Positions 54,401-64,000 of a DNA stretch of 64,000 bases are shown piece by piece. Within the stretch, counting starts at the first letter, position 1; the number at the start of each line of letters is the position of its first letter. The DNA is from Membranipora membranacea (Eukaryota; Bryozoa; Gymnolaemata; Cheilostomatida; Membraniporidae): NCBI GenBank assembly GCA_914767715.1, contig OU612073.1:6014001-6078000 (forward strand), in the 5' to 3' direction. A program made the position numbers and the translations under genes. The notes under the pieces were generated by a model. It searched no databases, was not told where the DNA came from, and saw only the letters and a list, made by a program, of their open reading frames with translations.

Positions 54401-57400
54401 TAGTGGACGTTTACTCACCATCTTTTTGTGATACGAACTAGTACCTTAGCTTACATTAAGTCACTTCTGAACTAGCTAAAATAAACTCCTGAGAATATTT
54501 ACTCTAGTCTAGGGTATAGTAGTAGTTCTGATAGTTCAGAATCTCTTCCCATGCTTGTAGATTACTCATCTGGTTTTGGTGGTAAATTTGGAGTTCAAAA
54601 AGATAGACAGGACCAATCTGCACTCGGATATGAACATCAAGAAAAAGTAGAGAAACATGCATCACAAAAAGGTTGGTTTCTAACTTTAATCCGAAATGGT
54701 TGTACTGATGTTGGCAGAGGCCTCTTACTTCCATCAAGGATTTCAAGATTCCTTGAAATCCTTGCTTCCATACATTTATTTGAAAGAACCCAGTGAAGCT
54801 CCTGTCATCTTGTCACACCGGATCACTCTCTACTCTTTGGTTCTCAGTACCATGCTACCTAATTTATAAGTCATCAGACTTGTCAAGCAAAGTCACTTTT
54901 AAAGGGCAACCAAGGTTTGGCAGCAGTTCATAAATGGGTAGTAAATAATGTGTTAGGCAGCATCAGCTTTGTGCATTACGCGATGCAAAACTCAAAGTAG
55001 TTGCTGACTCTAAGCTGGGTAACACTTCAGTTTAGGGGAGGTTTCAAGACATTGTTGTAATGATGATAGAGCACAGGCTAAGTAATAACAGGAACAGGAA
55101 ACTGCTCTGGGTAGTCTATTTTAGCTGAGTTTGAGTACCTGATGGATGAAATGTTTCACAAGAATTATGGCTGAATAATCATTCAAATTAGATTTTTTTC
55201 TTTTTCCCTATGCGAAGGCGCAATCTGCTTTTAATACATTGATACTATACTATTGATACATGCTGTTGCTGCCTATCTTAAAGTCATGTTTAAATTTTCG
55301 CTGAACAGGTTGACTTGTAAGACTGTACAATTAATAAGGACACATGTGTTTTGTACAAAAGTAACTTCTTAAAATCTAAACTTATAAGTATGGTGACTGA
55401 GTGATGAGGTATTACGGTACACTCATAATTGTTAGTCATGTAAGCAAACCTTTTATTCATTATCTAGATTACTCGTCCGGATTTGGTGGTAAGTTTGGAG
55501 TACAGAAGGATCGTCAGGACCAATCAGCTGTTGGATACGAGCACACTGAGAAACTCTCACAACACGCATCACAGAAAGACCACAGCAGCGGATTCGGTGG
55601 GAAATTTGGTGTACAAACAGACAGGAAAGATGAGGTAGGCTACCAATTTTTGTGATCACAATATTTTTTTATAGGCATTGTAAGATAACATGGTTCTGTT
55701 TACTCCCCTGCTTTGGTAAAAGGATGATGCCTCAATGTATAGGGTACAATGGCCACAAGCCAGAAAGTTTGTTATAAATTTGAGATGTTGGCCTTGCGCA
55801 GTGTGCTATCCGATCAGGGCCAACTACCGCCTCGTTGGCACTCAAATTATATTACTTATGATGATATGATGGCATCTCTATCTTTCATATTGACCAGATA
55901 TAGTGTACATCAACTTTGCGCACAAACAAGTTCAATCAACTTTCTTTTGTATGTACTTTTGTATTTCCTGTCTGTACCTGTGAAAGCAAATAAGACAGTG
56001 ATTCCAATTTTTGTTACATGGTCTTGTGATTCACAGTCCGCAGGCACCTTTGAGGATATGCAGGCAACAACCGGAACAAACTACCAGAGGACAAGAGCTT
56101 CCTCTGGAGCATCCGGTGGTGCTAAGAACATGGCGTCTCGCTTTGAGTCAATTGCTAAAGCTGGCGAGGACGAGGCAAGGCAGCGAGCGGAGGAGGAGAG
56201 GAAGAAGAGGCTAGCCAGGGAGCAGGCTGAGAGGGAGAAAAACGAGAGGGAGGAACTGAAGAGACAAGAAGAAATCGCCAAACAACACGCTGAGATGCCC
56301 GTCAGTATTAGAACCTGTGATTTCAAATTGGATTGTTTTATTGAGTAGTCATGGAACTTGCTTATTTTGTATATGTCAGAATATTAGTTGTTGTGATTGT
56401 GGAAAAATTGATTGTGATTGTGGAAAACTCAGGTTTTTTGGTATCATTCTAGAGTTCTAAGTCTTAATTTAGAATACTGCTGTAGTTTCATAAACAGCCT
56501 ATGGACCAGTTTAAACTGGCTTTCAGTTAAAGTTTATAGTACCTTCCCATCTCCAACATACCAAAAACCTGATTCTTTGGTAATCGCTTAAATGTAACAA
56601 TAGACAGTTTTCTGAGCTCTGATTCAGGCCTAATTTCGGAGTTGTCCTCTCTCCAGTTTGGTACTTTTAACCCACGCCGCATAGGAAAAACGTGCCCAAA
56701 AGAGGTTTATCTTGAAAACCGCTTGTGTTAGGATAAATATTATTTTTGATTCAGAATCTGCAACATTGAAAGCTCAAGTGGACATAGTTTGGGAAATAAT
56801 TTTAGAATTTGGATAGTCAATTATTGCATTTTCTGCCTGTTTTGCGGACAATTTGGCAGAATTTTTCATGAGTTTCGTCGCTAAAATTAAGTTTTGTCAA
56901 CATTCAAGCCTCCAATGATTTGGAAACCCTGTCTCACAGAGATTTCAATGGCGCAGACTCTGAATCAAAATCATTTTTATCCTCACATAGCGGTTTGCAA
57001 GATCACCCTCTTTCACCAGGTTTTTCCTATGCGGCGTGGGTTTAAAGTACCAAACTGGAGAGAGGACAACTCCGACTTGAGGCATAAATAACAGCTCAGA
57101 AAACTGTCTATAACAATAATTTTGCATGTTTGGACCGTTCATTCCGAAGATTTTCTGCTCGCTCAAACATACCATACATTTTCTATCATCTGTTGTGTCA
57201 CGGAAGTCTCGTAAATCTATATGCAGGATGAGGAGGAAGAAACTTACGGAGACGCAGAGCCAGAGGAAACTTACGGTGATGCTGAGGCAGAACCACAAGC
57301 TCCGCCCAGAGTACCATTACCCAGAGTACCGCCCACTCAACAACTGGAAGATGAGGAGCTATACGGAGATGTGGATGATGAGCAATCTACCCCTCAGGTG

Positions 57401-60400
57401 AGTTATAGAAGCTGGAAAATCCTCATCATTTATTTTCTGATCCTCTTGGGTTCTGAGTTTCTAGATGCTAGGAACTGAAGAGACAAGAAGAAATCGCCAA
57501 ACAACACGCTGAGATGCCCGTCAGTATTCGAACATGTGATTTCAAATTGGATTGTTTTATTGAGTAGTCATTGAACTTGCTTGTTTTGTCAGAATATTAG
57601 TTATTGTGGTTGTGATTGTGGAAAAATTGATTGTGATTGTGGAAAACTCAGGTTTTTTGGTATCATTCTAGAGTTCTAAGTCTTAATTTAGAATACTGCT
57701 GTAGGTTCATAAGCAGCATATGGACCAGTTTAAACTGGCTTTCAGTTAAAGTTTATAGTACCTTCCCATCTCCAACATACCAAAAACCTGATTCTTTGGT
57801 AATCGCTTAAATGTAACAATAACAATAATTTTGCATGTTTGGACCGTTCATTCCGAAGATTTTCTGCTCGGTCAAACATACCATACATGTTCTATCATCT
57901 GTTGTGTCACGGAAGTCTCGTAAATCTATATGCAGGATGAGGAGGAAGAAACTTACGGAGACGCAGAGCCAGAGGAAACTTACGGTGATGCTGAGGCTGA
58001 GGAGCTATACGGAGATGTGGATGATGAGCAATCCACCCCTCAGGTGAGTTATAGAAGCTGGAAAATCCTCATCATCTACTTTCTGATCCTCTTGGGTTCT
58101 GAGTTTCTAGATGCTTGGTTGTGAGACATGGATGTCAAAACCCATTAGTTGCAGCTTGGTGCGTCGAAAGATGATGTCTGGCATTTAGTATGATGTATTT
58201 GTGCTCAAATCTTGCAGAAAAACTGGCTGTTTCAATTTCAACTGTCTACTCCACTGACATAATATATAAACCATCCCTCAGTGGTCAAGTCTACCAAACT
58301 TGAGCAATCATGAGACAATCAAGCTATTCTGAATTCTGTCGTAATTATTTAGTTTAATGGTCACATAACCAGCCTTACTTGATATGGAACCCGTATGGAA
58401 ACCACAAGGCACAGTTATCTTCAGTAATTTGCCACAAATATTTATGCACTATTATGTATCTATCTCAGTTGCCTCCGTCCCGAGGGACAGCCGCACCACC
58501 TACACTCCCTCCAGCTAGACACGCTGAACCAGCGCCTGAACCAGAAGCTGAATACGACTACGGCACTGCTGACGATCCACAAGATGATGACCAACAAGGT
58601 AAACACGCTAACATGTGTATACAGTTTAGTTTAAGTGTTTTATGAAGCTGATATTGTACATCTAGCCAACGTGTAAGGTACTCAGATCAAATTAAACTCT
58701 AACGACTAGAATACTTCTTGATGTCAGTGTGGTTTAGTAGTTTTCCATGTTGCAAACTCTCTTGCTGCTGTTGTTGCTGATAAAAATGTTGTAAAATAGT
58801 ACTTCACCATGAAGCATCAATCAATTCCTGAAAATCGCCGCTCGTGCTTTATGTTATGCTAAATTAGAGCCCTATCACGTCACTTCATCTACCCATTCCT
58901 TTATGAATGTAGGTCAACAAAGTGAAAACAAACCAGGTTCGTCTAAACTAAAAAAAACATTTATTTATAAAATGAGAGGCTCCTTAATAATGGTACATGT
59001 TGATTTTGCATCCATGCATGTGTCTATCTTCAGTCTGTTTTCTATGATTTAAGAGAAGAGCAGAATTGGATTAAATTAGTTTTGAGGCTAAATTTGTAAA
59101 GAGCATGCACATTTTCTCTCATTGGTCATTGTGGTGAAGGTCGGTTGCACCGAAGTGTCCGGAGGTGATGAGTATTGAGGAACCACATTAATATCTATAT
59201 ATATATTAGTGTTATAATTTAACAAACCACACCTAACCAAGTCCATTTCCTGGCAGTACGCAGTTGTGAAGACAACTCAATATAACCCAACAAAATTAAT
59301 ACTGGGACGCTTATATATTTGAACATTCTTCTCATTAAAATACTTAACTGGTTATATAAATGATATATGTGTTGAACTTAATAGCTCATCCATGATGTTG
59401 AGCCTTGAATATTTATCTTTTGCAGAGCTTTATGCAGATGTGGACGAAGTCACACAACAAGGTAGGAGACCAATCTTCAGCTTTTGCTTTAGCAATGAGT
59501 TACATCTGGTTATAGTATAATTGTTATCTAATGCATTATAGTTTTTCACTGATGTGTCTGCATTGATGTCTCAGCATTGATGTTTGTGCATTGATGTTTC
59601 TGTATTGATGTCTCTGTGTTGATGTCTCTGTATTGATGTCTGCAAGGAAGTTTCTCGCTTAACTGGAATCTTCACATTCAGATCCTACTTCCGTTTGCTG
59701 CGTGCACTACATCTAGCAAAATCTTGGTGAAGAACTCAAACTTATTAGAAATAACATGGTTGTTTAAAGTGACAATCCATTATCAACTGCATCCCATAGT
59801 CGGGCGGTGGTTGGAATGCCACCAACAATAACCCAAACAACGCTCGAGCACCCAATTTAGGTTGGTGAGTGATGTTTTTCTTAACTTACTGCTTACAGGT
59901 ATGCCAGATGTTGTACCACAGAGTGACGGTACACAGTCAGGGGGGATAACTGCTATAGCTATATATGATTATCAGGCTGGTGATGATGATGAGTTATCGT
60001 TTGATCCTGATGATGTCATTGTTGATATTGAAAAGGTAAGTAAAGTGTAAGAATGGCTGATATTGTAAAATTTTGTAATATTATTTAAAATTAGCAGCCT
60101 TGGGAACAATGAAGGTGTGCTATTCAAGTTGATGTATCAAATGTTGGGTAGCTTGTTTAAAAAGCTGGTTGAAACAGATTAATTGAAGAGGGAGTTTTTT
60201 ACACTCAAAAAACTCTGGTGTAAGTTATTTTACCAATCAACTTGTATAGTTAGGATTATATGGACTGTAAAATGACACAGATTGATGCTATGCAGTCAAA
60301 ATTCGATATCCTTTCGGCATGGTTGCAACAAATAAATCTTTGTTTAGGAATGATAGTGACTATTTTTTTATTTATCGAGTTTTTTTTACTCTTTTCCAGA

Positions 60401-60477
60401 TTGATGATGGTTGGTGGAGAGGAAGGATTGGAGACAGAGAAGGTATATTCCCAGCTAACTATGTAGAAGAGCAGTGA
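48479..60477 (+). CDS. CTTN: Cortactin
   Basis: Nineteen exons: 48479-48562, 49479-49552, 49982-50111, 50769-50879, 51242-51352, 51956-52066, 52654-52708, 53078-53188, 54144-54254, 54561-54671, 55468-55634, 56037-56300, 57227-57397, 57936-58043, 58469-58598, 58913-58936, 59426-59461, 59899-60035 and 60400-60477; 2124 nt, 707 residues, in frame. The N-terminal acidic Arp2/3-binding segment has [13 protein letters not shown] (the DDW motif). Then come eight 37-residue repeats plus a partial ninth (GFGGKFGVQ...DRxDxSA type) for F-actin binding, against 6.5 in vertebrate cortactin. A Lys/Glu/Arg-rich helix, acidic Tyr-rich TYGDAE segments, a Pro-rich stretch and a C-terminal SH3 ([26 protein letters not shown]) follow. 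Cortactin stabilises branched actin at the cell cortex. The 24-nt exon 58913-58936 is the least certain. Confidence 0.95.
54899..55236. mobile_element. Truncated copy of the TTAAAGG MITE
   Basis: It shares the left end (TTAAAGGGCAACCAAGGTTT) and body with 16882-17266 but lacks the right inverted terminus, stopping after CGCAATCTGCTTTTAAT. It lies in the cortactin intron before the exon at 55468. Confidence 0.85.
56251..57469 (+). repeat. Segmental tandem duplication, copy 1
   Basis: A 1219-bp unit beginning AGGAACTGAAGAGACAAGAA. It holds the end of the cortactin helix exon, an intron with a 510-bp inserted element, and the exon 57227-57397 with its donor. It is followed directly, with no spacer, by copy 2. 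Confidence 0.95.
56601..57110. mobile_element. 510-bp foldback MITE with known empty site
   Basis: The ends are TAGACAGTTTTCTGAGCTCT at the left and AGCTCAGAAAACTGTCTA at the right. Arms of about 200 bp pair imperfectly, including TTTAACCCACGCCGCATAGG against CCTATGCGGCGTGGGTTTAA. At the matching place in copy 2 (about 57819) the sequence reads AATGTAACAATAACAATAAT with nothing inserted. The element is thus delimited to the base by comparing the two copies. Confidence 0.9.
57470..58115 (+). repeat. Segmental tandem duplication, copy 2
   Basis: A 646-bp unit matching copy 1 except for two clean gaps: the 510-bp inserted element is absent, and 63 bp (21 codons) are missing from the duplicated exon. 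It starts with a coding-like fragment of the helix exon that has no acceptor in front of it and is therefore intronic now. The exon at 57936-58043 keeps both splice sites and phase 0, so it can be included in the mRNA. Confidence 0.95.
59550..59645. repeat. 15-16-bp tandem repeat, about 6 units
   Basis: Units of the form TCTCTGTATTGATG with variants, in the cortactin intron between the exons at 59426 and 59899. Confidence 0.8.
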
Positions 60478-61627
60478 TAATTATAATATCTCTATTAACT
60501 TTGTCAACTCAATCGGTACCTATCTGTAATCAAAGGTCAAGGTCATGAGGTCAAGGTCAAAACAAGTAGATGAGTGAGACAGGAACTCATAATTGCTGCA
60601 AAATCTTCCATTCCCAAAGAATTACTGTTTTGCGCCGTTATTTTGCCACAGTGGGCAGAGCAGTGATTATATTTTGTATCCTGGTGGCTTGTTTTTGTTA
60701 CACGTAGTAGCATTGTTGTCGTTCTTACTGTGGCATGCTCGCTTGTCATTGCTATGGTTTTATACTTATTGCTTTTTCTATCTGAGCTTGATTTCTATGT
60801 TATTCCTAAGCTACCTTGTTGATGATTAACGTTACTCTTGCATTGTTCTCTGGGCTCCTTCATTGTATTGCATGGGCAGGAGATTGAGTATAGACATGCT
60901 ACTGCTACAAGTTATTAATCTTTGCTGTACGTAAATCTAATTGCCAATTTTTTACCGGCTTTACTGCTATCGTACACCAGCTCACAATTCATAAATGATA
61001 TTTTTAGAGTTTTATAGCAGTTTATAATAAGGATCATGATGATAATTGATTTTTTCTCAATAATTTTGCACAATAGTAGAAAAGTGCTAAGATTTCAGGT
61101 GCAAAGTAAGGATGTGATTCAGCGTCACAATAATAAAAAGTGTAAAAATATGCCATGATGAGTTGATATTTTATTTTGAAACCCATTATCAGGTATAATC
61201 CTCCAAACAATTTACAGAATCATGTTAAATTTAGATTGCCAATTTATTTTATCAACAAACCACTGACATAAAATTTTAGTTATACAAGCTATCACTGATT
61301 TAAGAAATTGATCTATCCTTCTTTGTGACGATACTACAAAGCACCCATGGATCTGTGGGTTAATTAACAACTTATATCATCAACGAATAACAGAGGTTGA
61401 GTAGTCAGCCAAATCAAATCAATCAGCAAAGTTATAGTAGTTTTACCAAAGTGTCTAAATTGTCATTGACTTTTACTGTTGGAAGGATGGTCGATTGGTT
61501 TCCTGATGTGTGGCAACACTAAGGAGCCTTTTGGGCTAGTGGATGAATTATTCAGAGGATTGGCTGTGGAGGTTGTGCTCTCGGCACTCAAAACTTTTCA
61601 GTACTGAAGAAAAGCACAGTCACCCTT

Positions 61628-61969
61628 TTAAGGTAATGTCAAAGACCGAGACAAAATGGTTCATGTTAGATATCATTGTTATGAACACTGCTGAGCATCG
61701 AGGAGAAGTGAGAGTGTTATTCATTGCTGTCTGTCAGAACATTGCATCTTACTCATCGTCTTAGCAGCCCCATAGCAACAACCCCTGTGCAGGACCGGAA
61801 AAACCAGACTCTGGAATTTCCAGGTTTTGGACCTAAATTTTGTCAACCCTGTAACTACCCAGGAATAAAATTTCAGAATCCTATTCTTTTCTGCAATCTC
61901 TCTGATGTGCACAGAAAAAGAATATCTAAGGTATTTTAACTTCTTTGTCGGTCTTTGGCATTACCTTAA
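61628..61969. mobile_element. MITE with TTAA ends
   Basis: TTAAGGTAATGTCAAAGACC at the left faces GGTCTTTGGCATTACCTTAA at the right, with arms of about 25 bp. The TTAA at both borders is compatible with a piggyBac-type target. 342 bp, no coding capacity. Confidence 0.75.
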
Positions 61970-63167
61970 CCCCGTTCAAACACAAAATCACTCTGATCTT
62001 TGCTTCTCCATGTCAGATTTTTGGAGTTGTCTTTCTTTCATTAGACAACTCCAGTATATTGTCGAAATATTTACTTGAGCAAAAACAAGGTATAGTCACC
62101 ATTTTGTCGAATCAACTTTATTTTGTTTGCATATTACACCCACCTTTCTTGTGGTTTGAATGAATTGTAAGTTATACGTGGTAGAACTGATAGAATGCGG
62201 CAAGAAATAACATTGACAAATGGGGACATCTCTAAAAACAACAAAATACTTTTGTCGACAAAAGGCATTGAGAGTTTGTTTCAATAAAAATGGAAAGCAC
62301 TTCCTAGTTTCAAGTACCACAATTATCACACACAAACAGGGAAGGGTTGGTTCTCCTACGGTAAGCCAAAAAATGTGATTCATTCTAAATGCCAGAAAAA
62401 AAAGCATTACAACAGCTCAACAATTGGCAAATGATTCTGTGACCGGTAGAATAGGAAGACCTCTAGAGTGAGTCATATATGTCGGACAATAGTTACAATT
62501 GGGTGGAGGGTGTCTCGCTCATTCTAATTATCCAACCAAACCAGGAAAGTATTTCCAAAACATGCATACTAAATAGTGTGTCAAAGGATTTTAAAAGCGA
62601 AATGTTTTGGTCAGTAAGCGGTTTGCTCTATTCTCCAGGCCTGTTTTTGAGACTAGTTTATGCATTCAGTTTTAATAATCTATCTTGTTGTTTTTTGGCA
62701 GGCATAAAGATTTTTCGTCTCGTGGGAAAGTTGAGCTATGAGTTTCAAAAAGCTTTGCTGATGCAGAAGTAACTCTTGATTTTTCCCCATGTCTTTAATT
62801 TGAAAAAAATTAATATGCTCAGAAGATTGGAACAACAAGTAAAGATGGAGTTAGCGCAGGTCACAGCGAAATTCTATTTCACTTTTATATTTTGATACCA
62901 ATGAAAATCTTTAGCTGATGCTATTTGGTTTTGATCAGCGCCCATTGATTATTTTTTATAAAACTCTGCATCAAGGGATGAATCTGTGCTATTCTGAGGT
63001 GAGGCAACAGCATGGTCTTCATAATTTGCACCAACCCTTATAAAAATTGGTAATTGTAAGAGTTTCACATGACTAGTTAATAATTAAGTTTATGAGCACT
63101 GACAATGTACTTTTGAAATATGTCCGCTTGTATGTTTGATTGACATGATGCGTTATTTTGCCTGCAC

Positions 63168-63230
63168 GTCAGTCTGAGTCCCCAGACTTTTGCACCCCCG
63201 GCCGACGCCCCCCCCCCCCGCCGTCTATCC
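63168..63230 (+). repeat. GC-rich dispersed repeat fragment with C-run
   Basis: AGTCTGAGTCCCCAGACTTT then TGCACCCCCGGCCGACG and a run of C. It is related to the minus strand of 8120-8175. Confidence 0.45.
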
Positions 63231-64000
63231 TTTTCTTTTATTTATTTAGTATACAATGAGTAAGTTTTTTAGGATGGTAGTTTCTATGAATGTTTCAACG
63301 ATAATAGTGATGGTGATGTTTATAAATTTCCTTGATTTTTTATGGCATTCCCCAAGCCCTAATCCAGTGACAGTCATGATCAAGGGGATTATAACAGGTG
63401 CCCCTTTACGCAATGAGAAAGGCAGTGCCTCAATGATGGTGAGAACTCTCAAGTTATGGCAGGTGGATTAATGTTTTTTGGTCTGATGAGGAGGATAAAG
63501 ATTACAGATGTGTTATTAAACGCAGAAGAGGACTTGATGATAGTAAAAATATGTTTAGCTCTTCGATCAGTGCCCTGATGTAAACATGTGACACACTAAG
63601 TAGTAAAGAGTATGTGTGTGTGTACGTCTGGGAGAAACTATGTACCAGTTGTCCAGGATTGCGGTTGTTGACAAGGATTATGAGACTTTATTATGGGTCT
63701 TATCTCACATTAAACATTTACGATGTAAGCCTGCTCCTTCACTTCGTCGAGATCTGGTTCCTACTGTAACAAATTGATCCTGCTCTAGCTGACAGGCAAC
63801 CTCAAGAACTGTACATGATCACCAAGACGCTAATGATAGCGCTAAATATAACCAAAATTATGGAGAACTCTTTGAGTGAAAATGATGAGAGCTCTGTTTG
63901 TATCACAGTTGTGATTGCCAATATTCAATTTTTTCCTTTTTACTCATTGACTGACCACATTATTTTTTTCAATATTTTTCACTTATTGTCAACAATAATC

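Larger units (their letters stand above)
60478..64000. other. Cortactin 3' flank; no further gene recognised
   Basis: AT-rich DNA. The cortactin 3' UTR starts here. I found no exon with good splice sites or protein similarity. It holds the MITE at 61628-61969 and a short GC-rich repeat with a C-run at 63168-63230 (relative at 8120). The start of another gene off the window cannot be excluded. Confidence 0.5.

Noticed and set aside
57470-57535. A second copy of the cortactin helix exon ([11 protein letters not shown] part)
   Set aside because: The duplicated fragment begins inside the exon and has no splice acceptor before it, so it should be spliced out as intron.
1-64000. CRISPR array, bacterial operon or prophage features
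   Set aside because: Repeats are of eukaryotic transposon and satellite type, and all recognisable genes have spliceosomal introns.
60543-64000. Several 60-100-codon frames downstream of cortactin
   Set aside because: None has convincing splice borders, family similarity or coding-like composition, and some overlap a MITE.

Overview
The window is nuclear DNA of an invertebrate animal. Genes are split into many short exons by GT-AG introns of about 0.1 to 3.5 kb, the base composition is AT-rich, and the introns hold tRNA-derived SINEs, inverted-repeat elements and a decayed LINE. The metazoan-type gene set (cortactin, listerin, a kinesin, a caspase domain) fits an animal. I could not place the species or phylum from the sequence.

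Layout. (1) 1-6350, plus: the 3' third of listerin (LTN1), the E3 ubiquitin ligase of ribosome-associated quality control, ending in its RWD and RING domains. (2) 7348-8514, minus: a small four-exon gene for a 183-residue protein with two glycine-zipper-like segments at its C end; a possible extra first exon lies at 9391-9500. (3) About 9.5-14.9 kb: gene-poor, with inverted-repeat elements including a 2.6 kb foldback structure. (4) 14985-29071, plus: a 15-exon gene of 1490 codons whose exons join in frame as N-terminal region, leucine-rich repeats, Roc GTPase, COR, linker, and a complete caspase (p20 with His and Cys, linker, p10). This LRR-Roc-COR-caspase fusion is the most interesting object here. 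(5) 30069-47364, minus: an 18-exon kinesin-like gene (701 residues) with an intact P-loop but altered switch I and switch II motifs and a long coiled-coil tail. Its introns contain a LINE fragment, SINEs, MITEs and an antisense repeat-rich ORF. (6) 48479-60477, plus: a complete cortactin gene (19 exons, 707 residues) with 8.5 actin-binding repeats and a tandemly duplicated tyrosine-rich exon. (7) 60478-64000: no recognisable gene, one MITE.

The kinesin and cortactin genes are head to head, 1.1 kb apart. The ROCO-caspase and kinesin genes converge. Listerin, cortactin and the kinesin are housekeeping or cytoskeletal genes and share no obvious pathway with the ROCO-caspase. All exon models were built by reading splice sites and frames by eye; for each multi-exon gene the exon lengths sum to a multiple of three and every junction keeps frame.
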